A stretch of DNA of 64,000 nucleotides, taken from NCBI RefSeq assembly GCF_016919725.2, contig NZ_JAJERH010000008.1, positions 1 through 64,000 of the forward strand. Direction: 5' to 3'. The position numbers and the translations under genes were made by a program. Below the pieces are notes generated by a model that saw only the letters and a list, made by a program, of their open reading frames with translations, made no database searches and had not been told where the DNA came from. Positions 29,201 to 38,518 of the stretch are shown here, piece by piece (positions within the stretch are counted from its first letter, which is position 1; the number at the start of each line of letters is the position of its first letter). This DNA comes from Virgibacillus sp. AGTR. GTDB taxonomy: Bacteria; Bacillota; Bacilli; Bacillales; Amphibacillaceae.

Positions 29201-30554
29201 ATACTGCTGGACCAGCCATTGATGTTCCATTCCATCCACCTTCATAGCCACCACCAGGTACACTGGAACGAATATTAACACCAGGTGCTGAAATTTCAGG
29301 TTTAATTTCATCATAAGGAGATGGTCCCTGAAGAGAAAACCCTGCTAATACATCATTAACATCTGTTGCACCAGTTGCAAATGATTCCGGATAGTTTGCT
29401 GGCACAGCTACAGAACCTGGTCCACCTGGGTTTCCAAGCGATGTGTTACCCGCTGAAAATTCAGGGAATATTTCTGCTGCTCTCCAAGCAATAACCACAT
29501 CACGGTACCACTCGTCTAAGCCAGGTCCACCACCCCAAGAATTATTTACGACATCTGGAGCCATTGACGCATCTCCACCAGGAGCAAGCATCCATTCAGC
29601 TGCAGCTATCAGCCATGTATCATAGCCACTACCTGCTGCATTTAATCCTTTGGCTGAAATCCATTTTGCACCAGGTGCTACACCAACTTGGTTAGAACCA
29701 TCAGGTTCACTTCCAACCATTGTCCCGGTAACATGTGTTCCATGTCCATGGTCGTCATATGCTTCTTCTTCATCTGCAGTCGCATCGAAAAAGCTATAGG
29801 TATGATCAACTTCACCGGTATCATTATTATAGCCACGATATTTTTCCTGTAATGCTGGGTGATCCCATTGTGCACCACTATCAATACTAGCTACTACTGT
29901 ACCAGTTCCATCAAAGCCCATCTCCCAAACAGACGGCGCTCCAACACGATCCACATTCCACTCAATATTGGTTAATTCCGATTCGATTTTTCCAGCCTCT
30001 TTATCAATTGTCACATCATAAAGTTCGCGTTCTTCATTTGGTAATATTTTTTCTACCTCTGCAAACGTCGCTAGCTTTTCTGCTATTTCTTTTGTAGCAG
30101 TTACCGCCATTCCATTTACAATATGGTAGGATTTGAAGCTCTCAATATTACCTTTTGCCTCTTGCTCCTCCAGAAAAGCTTTTACATTTGCTTGTGATTC
30201 TAGTGCAGTAGTCTTTAATTCGGATATTACAGCTGAGCGCTGCATATGCTCCGCCTTTTGTCCTGACAAGCTTGCTTTTGCTGCATCAGATCTTGCATTT
30301 TTTGCGACCTTCATGACATCTGCTTTTTCATTAAATTTTACCAGGAAGGTTACTTTGTCGTCGTCTTTAAATGCTTTTACTAATCGATCACTCACTTTTG
30401 CCTCGGCTATCTTATTAGAATCATGGGCAGACTGATGAAGCTTACCGCTTGATTCCGCGCTGGCTATTCCTGGTGTAATTAACGAAAATGTCATTAATAC
30501 CGTTGCTGCAATACTTAGTGCTTTAGATTGACGTCGTCTTCTTTTAGCCTTCAC
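26226..30554 (-). CDS. bpr: bacillopeptidase-F-like secreted S8 serine protease
   Basis: A 1442-residue exported subtilase, close in length and layout to Bpr of B. subtilis. Start GTG 30554, with GGAGG 7 bases upstream. A basic n-region (KAKRRRR) and hydrophobic core ending ASAES form the signal peptide. An I9-type propeptide covers about residues 55-180. The S8 domain has Asp225 (SIDSG), His271 (HGTHV), Asn370 and Ser445 (GTSMAGP). Downstream are an Ig-like segment, a jelly-roll domain starting FSDDFES of the type seen in M6 and MAM proteins, two carboxypeptidase-regulatory-like repeats, and two or three Ig-like (glucodextranase-type) repeats. All catalytic residues are present. Confidence 0.93.
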   Translation of the reverse strand: MKAKRRRRQSKALSIAATVLMTFSLITPGIASAESSGKLHQSAHDSNKIAEAKVSDRLVKAFKDDDKVTFLVKFNEKADVMKVAKNARSDAAKASLSGQKAEHMQRSAVISELKTTALESQANVKAFLEEQEAKGNIESFKSYHIVNGMAVTATKEIAEKLATFAEVEKILPNEERELYDVTIDKEAGKIESELTNIEWNVDRVGAPSVWEMGFDGTGTVVASIDSGAQWDHPALQEKYRGYNNDTGEVDHTYSFFDATADEEEAYDDHGHGTHVTGTMVGSEPDGSNQVGVAPGAKWISAKGLNAAGSGYDTWLIAAAEWMLAPGGDASMAPDVVNNSWGGGPGLDEWYRDVVIAWRAAEIFPEFSAGNTSLGNPGGPGSVAVPANYPESFATGATDVNDVLAGFSLQGPSPYDEIKPEISAPGVNIRSSVPGGGYEGGWNGTSMAGPAVSAVVALLKQADASLTVDEIEEILTTTATPLTDDNFTEVPNNGYGHGLVNAYDAISSLVTGLGTLEGQVTKAGEDTEAPVFEHEGPSESYTGMDLNLSIQVSDNISVNSVNLSYTDQDGETQTVEAERVSGDYKEGEYQVTIPGEQIDGESLTYTWTINDFGNNEVTSDTYEVTLLSGVSVGFSDDFESASAGWTVFGENNSWDRGVPTSGPESAASGENVYATNLAGEYDSNTNTTLVMPPIDLPEGNAYLQFNQWYNIENNWDYGHVFISTDQEDWTQLTEITNTSDGWESVEVDLSEYSGQRVYIGFNLDTDGSVTRDGWYIDDVTLADTSNGESASLAKDRGYIGVVGFDNAALGVIKTDTKDTLKEKVYPAKIQPVKPKKEPLVDKEAVSPTLLPMSAQVSVLESGRSVTTDPATGSYSLLHAAGEYTVKAEAYGFESAEQSVTIEADRAAEADFTLEEVDQYTVSGTVTDQQTGEPISGASLLLVEDANVEPVTTDENGNYSLTAYEGTYTLKVVSSGYHGTEVEVSLADSDTTADVELEPFYTVPGGEIAYDDGTPENARAFYDAFNGWAVKMSLPEGEEAGVVDSGVFKFWDEEFPNPGGTAFQVEVWDASGPDGAPGEKLAGPFDAEANRDKDAWTVVDLSEHGITVDGDFYMVYIQTAPNTGAPGLATDESSPNAERSYQLVGGAWSKSPANEGNYMIRARVNYEVEEPVITSPAEDMITNETELTVEGTASPTTTVQLMNNGEEAGTAEIGDDGSFAIPVELMEGANELTAVSLLDGTPTGESDPVTVTLDTESPELTIDSPKDGEKSNRETVTVEGSVSDTNLDFVEVNGQEAAVEDGMYSKRILLENGENEIEVTAHDLAGNTSTESVTIDVDFTAPEIENLTPEEDVTLEAGETVKFEFDSEPGLRATYFIHMPLTNTVMNATELPMMETSDGHYVGYWTATSNVVAEGAVIEVKVEDDYGNETREQAEGKLFINVEE

Positions 30555-30836
30555 AGCTATTCCTCCCCTCAATTTTTGACACATTCTGATGCAGACAAGA
30601 ACCAACAAATTAAAAACACCTTCTGCCTCCCCCCTTGAAAATTTGGTTCTTAACTGACAGTGGTGCCTCCAGAAAAATCTAAGTTGTTACAGCAAGTATA
30701 GTAGATTAACTAGATAAAATAGTGTCGAATCAAGTCGAATAAAAGCTGAATTTTCAAAATTGATAGATTAGTAATATTTTTTCATCAACTTTTCATAGGT
30801 ATTAATTCGTATGTTTCACCTACTAAAACTTCATAA

Positions 30837-30943
30837 AAAACCCCTCATTCCTTATAAGATAAGGAATGAGGGGTTACTTTCCATTACTTTACAGCCTAGA
30901 AAACAGTTTACTGCTTCACTAAAATGAAGCTATTTACCTAGGC
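30837..30943 (-). ncRNA. unidentified structured RNA plus terminator upstream of bpr
   Basis: Leftwards, GCCTAG (30938-30943) pairs with CTAGGC (30894-30899) and encloses a perfect hairpin GCTTCA / TGAAGC (30913-30930). A linker leads into a strong terminator, with arms around aacccctcattcctt and aaggaatgaggggtt (about 30837-30878) and six T. It lies about 280 bases before bpr and 200 bases after the M42 peptidase gene. It may be the 3' end of that transcript or a leader attenuator for bpr. I do not match it to a known riboswitch class. Confidence 0.5.
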
Positions 30944-31148
30944 ATATCCCTATTTTAACATTGATGTTTTCTTCAATACAGAAAACATACTACTATATTA
31001 CTTTATTTTGTAATATTCCATAGATAATAATTCTTATTTTTCGATACATTCTTAATGTTCGCACAATAATTCGGCCTATAGAATGAAATATTGTTAACTT
31101 TGCGTTATAATGCAGAAACCATACGCACTTACTGATAGCTACATACCT

Positions 31149-32210
31149 TTAATCTTCATCTAATGGGTTTAAACTTTCATTTCCAGTTAGAGAAGCAATC
31201 ATCGTAACTAATAATTCAATTTCTTGTTCCATATCTTTCAAGCTAGACGTTTCTACAGGGGAGTGCATGTAGCGTAAAGGTAACGACACTAAAGACACAG
31301 GAACCCCTTTACCGGTTAATCTCATTTTATCTGCATCTGTACCTGTCATTCTTGGTGTAAGCTCATATTGTACATTCATCTTTAACTGCTTCGCGGCTCT
31401 TTCTAACCATTGATTTATTTTCCTATTAATCGGCGCCCCTTTAGCAAGAACTGGTCCACCCTCTAGTCGGACATCACCATATTTATTTTTATTCACTCCT
31501 GGATAATCTGTAGCAAAAGTAACATCACAAGCGATTGCCATATCTGGTGCAACTCCCGCAGCTGCAAAATAGGCTCCGCCCATATTTGTCTCTTCATTAA
31601 CCGTACTTGCTGCATAGACACCAACCTCACAGCCTCGTTCCTTTAACCCTTTTAAAACCTCAGCCACTATAAATGCGCCCGTTCGATTATCAAGTCCTCG
31701 GCCAGAAACGTATCTATCACTTAAAATCTCTGGTTTTGTATTGTAAACAACTAAATCTCCTATTTGGATATGTTGTTCAGCCTCTTCCTTCGTTTTGTAC
31801 CCACAATCAATAAATAAATCTTCCAAGCTGAAATCATTCTTTAATCCACCGTGATGCTGAGCATTTACACCGATTACACCCGTAATCGTTTGCTGATAGC
31901 CTAAAACAGTAACTTTCATTCCAACAGCCGCTTTTGGATTAATGCCTCCCATTTGATCAAAATGTAAAAACCCTTGATCATCAATGCGGTTAATCACAAG
32001 TGCAATTTCATCACAATGACCTGCAAGTAATACTTTAAAAGGTGCATCTGGATTTAGTACACCAATCGCGTTTCCAGCATGATCCGTTCTAATTTCGTCA
32101 GCAAATTCTTTTACATACTGTATCCACTTTTTTTGTATTTCCATTTCACTACTTGATGGTGATGGTGTTTGTAATAAATTTAATAAAAAATCTTGGTTTG
32201 CTAATACCAC
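31149..32210 (-). CDS. ytoP: M42 family aminopeptidase (YtoP type)
   Basis: A 353-residue cytosolic metallo-aminopeptidase of the M42 (glutamyl aminopeptidase / endoglucanase-like) family. Metal-binding and catalytic residues are in AGHCDEIAL (His near 68), GRGLDNRTG (Asp near 177), NEETNMGG (Glu pair near 210) and ACDVTFATD, with the last ligand in YMHSPVE. Start GTG 32210 follows GGAGG by 8 bases. It is probably transcribed alone. Specificity is inferred from the family. Confidence 0.92.
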   Translation of the reverse strand: MVLANQDFLLNLLQTPSPSSSEMEIQKKWIQYVKEFADEIRTDHAGNAIGVLNPDAPFKVLLAGHCDEIALVINRIDDQGFLHFDQMGGINPKAAVGMKVTVLGYQQTITGVIGVNAQHHGGLKNDFSLEDLFIDCGYKTKEEAEQHIQIGDLVVYNTKPEILSDRYVSGRGLDNRTGAFIVAEVLKGLKERGCEVGVYAASTVNEETNMGGAYFAAAGVAPDMAIACDVTFATDYPGVNKNKYGDVRLEGGPVLAKGAPINRKINQWLERAAKQLKMNVQYELTPRMTGTDADKMRLTGKGVPVSLVSLPLRYMHSPVETSSLKDMEQEIELLVTMIASLTGNESLNPLDED

Positions 32211-32318
32211 TCTATTTTCCTCCTTATTCGATAACTTGATGATGTACTACTATTATGATAGCAAAAAATTCGATGAAGAGCACTTTTGTTTACGCGTATA
32301 ATAACTATGTGTACACTT

Positions 32319-32512
32319 TAATAAAGTGAAACTTCAATCTGTGGGGATTTTGTGTATCCCACACGGATTGGTAGTACCAAAAGGGTATGACCTAAAGGCC
32401 CTAGAACCAATCGGACATTTACGGGCAATTGATCCCTTACTTAACAATATTGGTTTTACTGTATTGCTTGATGTGGGGGGCTTACTGCCAGTTATATGGG
32501 GGATAAAAAGAT
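32319..32512 (+). repeat. dispersed intergenic repeat, family 2
   Basis: Shares long blocks with 39229-39414: taaagtgaaacttcaatc, gacctaaagg, caatcggacattta, atattggttt, attgctt, gtgggg and agttatatg..gg. It fills the gap between ytoP and the thioredoxin-like gene. An open frame crossing it is not taken as a gene. A fragment of the head (ataaagtgaaacttcaa) recurs at 52589. Confidence 0.78.
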
Positions 32513-32530
32513 TTGAAGGAGAGAAAATCG

Positions 32531-33097
32531 ATGGACTTAAATCAATGGTATAATATTGGTATTTCACCTGACACATATATTGAAACAATGGAACAGCATC
32601 AAGAAAACTTATTACATATTTATGATCATTTCTCCTTACCAGCTGATGAGGAGTTTTTTGCAAGCGTAAAAAAGAAAAATTTACGTGTAATTGTTTTAAC
32701 GGAAGACTGGTGTGGCGATGCTATGTTGAACATCCCTATTTTATTACATATTGCGGAAGTAGCCCAAATTGATGTTCGTTTATTACATCGAGATAAAAAC
32801 CTGGAACTGATGGATGAATACTTAACCAACGGTAAATCTCGCTCCATCCCCATCTTCATTTTTATCGACAAAAATGGCAATGAAGTTGCCAAATGGGGGC
32901 CGAGAGCGTCAGCAATTCAATCCTTTGTAGAAAAATCTCGAAGCGAATTACCTAGCAAAGAGTCTACAGATTATAAAGTAAAATTTGATGAAATGATCCT
33001 CTTTATGACAAAGTCTTATCGAAACCGTACTTCTTTTTGGACTGATGTATACCAAAGTTTAAAAGAAACACTGCAAAAAATAGAAGTTAATCAGTGA
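32531..33097 (+). CDS. thioredoxin-fold protein with a single active-site cysteine
   Basis: A 188-residue cytosolic thioredoxin-like protein. The redox position reads LTEDWCGDAM near residues 56-65, with one cysteine and a GD where thioredoxin has the second cysteine. It then continues with the cis-proline region SIPIFIF near residues 103-109. A single cysteine suggests a mixed-disulfide or non-disulfide role, not a classical reductase. Start ATG 32531 follows GGAGAG. It stands alone behind repeat family 2. Confidence 0.82.
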   Translation: MDLNQWYNIGISPDTYIETMEQHQENLLHIYDHFSLPADEEFFASVKKKNLRVIVLTEDWCGDAMLNIPILLHIAEVAQIDVRLLHRDKNLELMDEYLTNGKSRSIPIFIFIDKNGNEVAKWGPRASAIQSFVEKSRSELPSKESTDYKVKFDEMILFMTKSYRNRTSFWTDVYQSLKETLQKIEVNQ

Positions 33098-33226
33098 TTC
33101 AGTTAACATAGCTGTGTTAATCCGTTGTCCTATTGGAGATTATAATTAGCGAAGCCTGTCCATAATGGAGAGTATAAGAGTAAAAAACTACGTTGAATCG
33201 TGTATTTTTGGGGACAGGTGACCGTT

Positions 33227-34231
33227 ATGAGCATTCGAATTTTTAAACAAATCTACTTCAGACTGCCTATTTTTATTAGACTACTTGTAGTTATATTTTT
33301 GCTTATGTTTCTTTTTGGTGGCCTAATCCATATCGTAGAGCCAACGCAATTCCCAAGCATATTTGATGGCGTATGGTGGGCATTTGTAACTGGAGCCACG
33401 GTGGGTTACGGAGACTTTGTACCGTTAACCGCAACCGGAAAGATCGTTGCAATTTGTTTAATCTTGACTGGCGGTGGGTTAATTGCTTTCTATATAACCT
33501 CTTTATCTGCTGCAACAATTCAACACGAAAAGGACCTTGCACAAGGTAAACTCCCTTTTAAAGGTAGTAACCATTTAATTTTAATCGGATGGAACGAGAG
33601 GACCAGACAATTAATTGAAATTATTTCAACATCTTCCGTGCATATCCGCATGGTTCTAATTGATACAACCTTGGACCATGTTTCTTTTCCAGATTATCCG
33701 GTACACTTTATACAAGGTGATCCTTCAGAGGACCGTATATTAGAAAAGGCAAATATAAAACTAGCAGAACGTGTATTAATTACTGCAGATATCACTAAAA
33801 AGGAAAGGGATGCAGATAATCATTCTATCCTTACAGCCGTTGCTATTAGAGGAAATAACGCTAAAATTCCGATCATAGTGGAAATACTTTCTTCTATACA
33901 AATAGACAATGCACATCGTGCCGGCGCAACAACCATTTTAAGATCTAATGATTTCACCAGTGCTCTTTTTTACCATGAGTTATCTAGAGAAACCAAGGCG
34001 AGACCATTTGAGGATATTTATCATATCTTAACAACTCAACAATTTCATCATGCTACATTACCAGAAGAATTGGAGAATGTATCCTTTGGAGAGGCAGCCG
34101 CCATTCATCGGAAGAGCCAACAGATTTTATTAGGTATTATTCGAAATAGCACCTATTATATCAATCCAACATCAAAATTTATCCTAAAAAAAGACGATGT
34201 ACTCATCGGACTAATCCCTTGGAATGATTAA
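33227..34231 (+). CDS. yugO: potassium channel with RCK (TrkA-N/C) domain, YugO type
   Basis: A 334-residue inner-membrane protein. Two membrane helices flank a pore loop with the K+ selectivity filter TVGYGD at residues 58-63. A cytosolic RCK domain follows (LILIGWNERT near 111-120, then a TrkA-C part). YugO of B. subtilis is the K+ channel that carries electrical signals in biofilms; the same role here is only inferred. The partner gene mstX is not seen. ATG 33227 follows AGGTGA; GTG at 33218 is an alternative. Its 3' end overlaps yugN by 21 bases. Confidence 0.9.
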   Translation: MSIRIFKQIYFRLPIFIRLLVVIFLLMFLFGGLIHIVEPTQFPSIFDGVWWAFVTGATVGYGDFVPLTATGKIVAICLILTGGGLIAFYITSLSAATIQHEKDLAQGKLPFKGSNHLILIGWNERTRQLIEIISTSSVHIRMVLIDTTLDHVSFPDYPVHFIQGDPSEDRILEKANIKLAERVLITADITKKERDADNHSILTAVAIRGNNAKIPIIVEILSSIQIDNAHRAGATTILRSNDFTSALFYHELSRETKARPFEDIYHILTTQQFHHATLPEELENVSFGEAAAIHRKSQQILLGIIRNSTYYINPTSKFILKKDDVLIGLIPWND

Positions 34232-34621
34232 GTCCTCAACTCTTTTCATTAGTTCTTTACCAGTAGTTATATACGCTTCTGGAACTTCAGCGTCAGGATC
34301 TGTTGGAGCTTGAAACTGATTAAATGTGCCTTGAAAAGCTCCTGCAGATCCGCTTTCATCGTAGCCTTTCTGATATTGATGTGCTAATAAAAACGGTTTT
34401 TCCAATCGGACAGTAACACCTGGGTAATCTAAGGAACCTTGCACTGCATAAAATGGTATTCGCAAAAAATAGTAAGTTCCTTGATCATCTATTTTTAAAT
34501 CAAAAAATCCTTTCTCATAATCCCAATTTGAACCAATTACAAATCCTTCAGGCTTTAACAATTCCTCAAGTACAAATAAAGAATAAATTTTGTTTTCCAA
34601 TTTTGATTCTAGTGGTACCAA
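34211..34621 (-). CDS. yugN: YugN-like family protein
   Basis: A 136-residue cytosolic protein matching the YugN-like family of Bacillaceae in length and in segments such as IGSNWDYEKGFFDLK near residues 31-45 and the proline-rich TDPDAEVPEAY end. Function unknown. It is convergent with yugO, and both share the last 21 bases. The same gene pair is found in B. subtilis. Confidence 0.85.
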   Translation of the reverse strand: MVPLESKLENKIYSLFVLEELLKPEGFVIGSNWDYEKGFFDLKIDDQGTYYFLRIPFYAVQGSLDYPGVTVRLEKPFLLAHQYQKGYDESGSAGAFQGTFNQFQAPTDPDAEVPEAYITTGKELMKRVEDLIIPRD

Positions 34622-34737
34622 TATAAATCACCCTTTCATCAGCGTTATCTTTAATATGTTTTGCCACATGTTAATTATTATGCTAAAATATTTTATTGTG
34701 TAAAATGAATCGAATAATGGTATAGGAGTTGTTCAGC

Positions 34738-35112
34738 ATGACAAACAAATTTGAGAATGGTCAAATTTTAGATGGAAAAGTTACAGGAATTCAACCATAT
34801 GGTGCTTTTGTGGCACTTGATGACGAGGTTCAAGGTCTTGTTCACATATCTGAAGTTACACATGGATATGTAAAAGATATTAATGAGCACTTATCTATCG
34901 GTGATGAAGTAAAGGTAAAGGTTTTACAAGTTGATGAAGAAAAAAACAAGGTTTCATTGTCTATCCGCGCAACAGAGGAAGCTCCAAAGAAGCAAGCGAA
35001 GCCTCAGAAGGTACAAGCAAAACATACAGATAATGATTCTGCAGGTTTTAATACACTAAAAGATAAGCTTGAAGAATGGATCAAGCAATCAGAAGGTAAT
35101 TATAGTAAATAA
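34738..35112 (+). CDS. yugI: S1-domain RNA-binding protein, general stress protein 13
   Basis: A 124-residue protein with one S1 domain (residues 4-75; GAFVALDDEVQGLVHISEV is the RNA-binding face), followed by a lysine/glutamine-rich linker and a short C-terminal helix. This is GSP13/YugI of B. subtilis, a ribosome-associated stress protein. ATG 34738 with AGGAG nine bases upstream. Followed by a perfect terminator. Confidence 0.93.
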   Translation: MTNKFENGQILDGKVTGIQPYGAFVALDDEVQGLVHISEVTHGYVKDINEHLSIGDEVKVKVLQVDEEKNKVSLSIRATEEAPKKQAKPQKVQAKHTDNDSAGFNTLKDKLEEWIKQSEGNYSK

Positions 35113-35117
35113 TGATA

Positions 35118-35148
35118 AGGCAAACTCAATCGTACGAGTTTGCCTTAT
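35118..35148. terminator. bidirectional terminator yugI / yuzA
   Basis: Perfect 11-base arms aaggcaaactc and gagtttgcctt around an 8-base loop, T residues on the right and A residues on the left. Confidence 0.88.
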
Positions 35149-35151
35149 TAT

Positions 35152-35391
35152 TTAACTGTCAGCCCTCCCAGGCTCACGTTGATCTGCAAATGCTTCATCC
35201 GTTTTAAATAATAAAGGTAGCAATACTAGGCCGCTTATACCTACCAATGTATAAATCACACGCGCGAAAGCAGCACTTTGCTCACCACCAAAGATAGCTG
35301 CTACTAAATCAAATTGAAATAAACCAATTAAGCCCCAGTTAATTGCACCAATGATTGTAATTGCTAAAGCGGTACGTTGTAATCCATTCAT
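35152..35391 (-). CDS. yuzA: DUF378 small membrane protein (YuzA)
   Basis: About 79 residues with two hydrophobic segments. The pattern AITIIGAINWGLIGLFQFDLVA near residues 8-29 is diagnostic of the DUF378 family. Function unknown. The second of two adjacent ATGs (35391) has better spacing to GGAGG. Neighbour of pgi as in B. subtilis. Confidence 0.9.
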   Translation of the reverse strand: MNGLQRTALAITIIGAINWGLIGLFQFDLVAAIFGGEQSAAFARVIYTLVGISGLVLLPLLFKTDEAFADQREPGRADS

Positions 35392-35534
35392 CATTTACCC
35401 TCCTTTTCTCTTTTATTCACCTTAGCTTATGCATCTTATAAAAATCTATACAGTGTCTTTCTTGATTTCATAACATCACTTGGGTAAAGTAAGTTATGTA
35501 CAGGTTTGAAAGTGCTGATGAAGGAGGAAATAAG

Positions 35535-36881
35535 ATGACACATGTAACATTTAATTACAAGAAGGCTTTTGCTTTTTTTAATGAACAGGAAATAGATAAT
35601 CTAGAAGGTGCCGTAAATGCTGCACATCATGCCATACATGAAAAAACGGGTGCAGGAAACGACTTTCTCGGTTGGGTTAATTTACCTGAAACGTATGATA
35701 AGCAAGAATTTGCTCGAATTAAAGCAAGTGCTAAAAAAATCCGCGAAGATTCAGATGTATTATTAGTCATTGGGATTGGTGGCTCTTACTTAGGTGCTCG
35801 AGCTGCACTTGAAATGCTTAATCATTCTTTTCAAAGCTACTTATCGAAGCAAGAAATCGATGCGCCGCATATTATCTTCGTTGGGCATCATATGAGTTCA
35901 ACCTATATTCATGAATTAATGGATGTTTTAAGAGATAAGGATTTCTCTATCAATGTAATTTCCAAGAGTGGAACAACAACAGAACCAGCCATTGCTTTTC
36001 GGATTTTCAAAAAAATATTAGAAGAAAAATATGGTGAGGAAGCTGCAAAAGACAGAATTTATGCTACAACGGATAAAGAGAAGGGTGCTTTAAAAACTTC
36101 CGCTGATCAAGCTGGTTATGAGACCTTCGTGATCCCTGATGCCGTTGGTGGTCGTTACTCCGTTTTGACAGCCGTTGGTTTGCTTCCTATTGCTGTTAGC
36201 GGCATTTCTATTGATGACATGATGAACGGTGCTCATGCAGCCATGAACGATTTAGCAGAACCATCAATCAAGAATAATCCTAGTTATCAATATGCAGCAG
36301 TTCGTAACATTCTATACAACAAAGGAAAAACGACAGAAATGCTTATTAACTACGAGCCAAACCTTCATTATTTTGCTGAATGGTGGAAGCAGCTTTTTGG
36401 AGAAAGTGAAGGAAAAGATAATAAAGGGATATATCCATCTTCTGCAAATTTCTCTACCGATTTGCATTCACTTGGTCAGTATGTACAGGAAGGTCGTCGT
36501 AATTTATTCGAAACAGTATTACACGTAAATGAGTCCAAATATGATATTACGGTAGAAGCGGAAGAAGATAATTTAGATGGCCTGAATTATTTAGCAAGTA
36601 AAACGATTCATGAAATAAATGACAAAGCCTTTCAAGGCACATTATTAGCACACACTGATGGCAATGTACCTAACTTAATTGTAGAGATACCAAAGCTCGA
36701 TGCATATACATTTGGTTATTTGGTTTACTTTTTTGAAAAGGCGTGTGCCATAAGTGGCTATCTACTTGGTGTTAATCCATTTGATCAGCCTGGAGTTGAG
36801 GCTTACAAAAGAAATATGTTTGCCCTACTAGGAAAACCTGGCTACGAAGATGAAAAAGAACAGTTAGAATCAAGATTATAG
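35535..36881 (+). CDS. pgi: glucose-6-phosphate isomerase
   Basis: Interconverts glucose-6-phosphate and fructose-6-phosphate. Length 448, normal for Gram-positive PGI. Substrate-binding signatures are [14 protein letters not shown] near 76-89, SKSGTTTE near 141-148 and the C-terminal [14 protein letters not shown] with the catalytic lysine. ATG 35535 has AAGGAGG upstream; a longer frame from 35496 lacks a ribosome site. Confidence 0.97.
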   Translation: MTHVTFNYKKAFAFFNEQEIDNLEGAVNAAHHAIHEKTGAGNDFLGWVNLPETYDKQEFARIKASAKKIREDSDVLLVIGIGGSYLGARAALEMLNHSFQSYLSKQEIDAPHIIFVGHHMSSTYIHELMDVLRDKDFSINVISKSGTTTEPAIAFRIFKKILEEKYGEEAAKDRIYATTDKEKGALKTSADQAGYETFVIPDAVGGRYSVLTAVGLLPIAVSGISIDDMMNGAHAAMNDLAEPSIKNNPSYQYAAVRNILYNKGKTTEMLINYEPNLHYFAEWWKQLFGESEGKDNKGIYPSSANFSTDLHSLGQYVQEGRRNLFETVLHVNESKYDITVEAEEDNLDGLNYLASKTIHEINDKAFQGTLLAHTDGNVPNLIVEIPKLDAYTFGYLVYFFEKACAISGYLLGVNPFDQPGVEAYKRNMFALLGKPGYEDEKEQLESRL

Positions 36882-36970
36882 TGCTTTCCAAAAAACTTAC
36901 CAATTTAGGTTTAAATTTCTATTTAACAGGGTATACTATCAAATGTAAGACTTTCTCGTATTCCCCCTGT

Positions 36971-37000
36971 AAGCAAAGCGATATCGCTTTGCTTTTTTTA
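36971..37000 (+). terminator. terminator of pgi
   Basis: A palindrome aagcaaagcgatatcgcttt followed by gc and seven T residues. Confidence 0.88.
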
Positions 37001-37115
37001 TGGATAAATCTTCGTTTACTCCCCTGTTAAAAAGGCATATTTCTTTAGTTTAATTATAAGAAGTATAGTGAAAGAAATGTTATACTATAAAAAATAAATA
37101 GCTAGGAGGTCACAA

Positions 37116-38285
37116 ATGGGAATATTTGATTTGCAACATAATAGAAAAAATACACGTTCGGTTAAATGGGATATGCTTAAACCAATGTTTCAAACAGAAG
37201 ATGTATTACCAATGTGGGTAGCAGATATGGACTTTAAAGCTCCTGAACAAGTAAATCAAGCTTTAATTGAACGAGCACAGCATGGTATATACGGCTATAC
37301 GGTGATTGATGATGAAGTCAAGAATTCTATACTTAAATGGTTATCACAAAGACATCAATGGAATATCAAACAGCAATGGCTATCATTTAGTCCTGGTGTT
37401 GTTACAAGCCTACATATGGCAGTACAAGCTTTTACAGAGCCTGGAGATAAAATTATTATACAAACTCCTGTGTATACGCCTTTTTATAAGGTAATAGAAA
37501 GTCACCAAAGAGAGATTGTGAAGAACCCACTCATCTATAAAAACAATTATTATCAAATTGATTTTGCTGACTTTGAAGAGAAACTAAAACAAGGAGTTAA
37601 AGCGTTTATTCTTTGCTCCCCGCACAATCCAGTAGGACGAGTTTGGAAAAAAGATGAATTAACTGAGCTAGCTCGTTTATGTATGAAGCACAATGTTCTA
37701 ATTATTTCTGATGAAATTCATGGAGATCTTACATTCCCTGGTGAAGTGCATATACCGATTGCGTCACTTTCTGAGGAAGTCGCCGAACAAACCATAACTT
37801 GTATGTCCCCATCCAAAACATTTAATCTTGCTGGTTTACAAGCATCTTATGTCGTGACTTCTAATAAAGAAAAAAGGGAATTACTAGATGCTCAATTTGC
37901 TAAGCAAGGTGTTAATATGCTTAATACAATGGGAAATACTGCATTAGAGGCAGCTTATACACATGGTGAAAGTTGGCTTGACGAGCTTCGGCATCTTTTA
38001 AAAAATCACCAAACGTATGTAAAGGAGATGTTTGAAGAACATACACCAGAATTAAAAGTTATCGATTCTGAAGGAACCTACTTATTATGGATTGACTGTA
38101 GTGCGTTAAAGCTAGATCATAAAGAACTCAAATCGTTTATGATAAAAAAAGCAAGGGTAGGCTTAAATACGGGAGTTGATTATGGACAAGAAGGCGATAC
38201 TTTCATGCGCATTAATATCGCTTGCCCTCGAGCAACCCTCGAAGAAGGAGTGCAGCGAATCATTTCTGCAGTTAAAAATAGATAA
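37116..38285 (+). CDS. patB: PLP-dependent cystathionine beta-lyase (PatB/MalY family)
   Basis: Cleaves the C-S bond of cystathionine or cysteine, giving homocysteine or sulfide, pyruvate and ammonia. A 389-residue fold-type I aminotransferase-like enzyme. The PLP lysine is in SPSKTFNLAGLQ near residue 234, the cofactor-binding aspartate in SDEIHGDL near 202, and the start VKWD and MWVADMDF are typical of MalY/PatB. ATG 37116 follows AGGAGG. In B. subtilis patB lies next to kinB-kapB; here kapB is 1.6 kb away and kinB is missing. Confidence 0.92.
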   Translation: MGIFDLQHNRKNTRSVKWDMLKPMFQTEDVLPMWVADMDFKAPEQVNQALIERAQHGIYGYTVIDDEVKNSILKWLSQRHQWNIKQQWLSFSPGVVTSLHMAVQAFTEPGDKIIIQTPVYTPFYKVIESHQREIVKNPLIYKNNYYQIDFADFEEKLKQGVKAFILCSPHNPVGRVWKKDELTELARLCMKHNVLIISDEIHGDLTFPGEVHIPIASLSEEVAEQTITCMSPSKTFNLAGLQASYVVTSNKEKRELLDAQFAKQGVNMLNTMGNTALEAAYTHGESWLDELRHLLKNHQTYVKEMFEEHTPELKVIDSEGTYLLWIDCSALKLDHKELKSFMIKKARVGLNTGVDYGQEGDTFMRINIACPRATLEEGVQRIISAVKNR

Positions 38286-38518
38286 TTAATGAGTTTGTGC
38301 TAAACAGAGAATTTGCAAGTCGAATGGTCATCCTATTGTAAACTGAAGTATGGTAATCCTTTCCACAGGTCCAGCTAACACGCTAACTTAGAAGCTGCTT
38401 AGCAGTGCCGCTCTTCGGACATTTGCGGATCTGCAGAAGTCATCCATATTGCCTCTGCTAGATTTACACTATTTTCGCCATTCCTTTCGCTTAGATACGT
38501 CACCATATAAATGAATAT
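38286..38518. other. non-coding gap, GC-richer, nothing recognised
   Basis: About 230 bases between patB and a terminator hairpin. The segment 38360-38460 is richer in G and C than its surroundings and contains short broken frames. It could be a decayed repeat. I see no gene, RNA motif or promoter. Confidence 0.4.

Noticed and set aside
32326-32553. Open frame of about 75 codons before the thioredoxin-like gene
   Set aside because: It lies over repeat family 2, has no ribosome site, and the frame is not kept in the other copy at 39229-39414.
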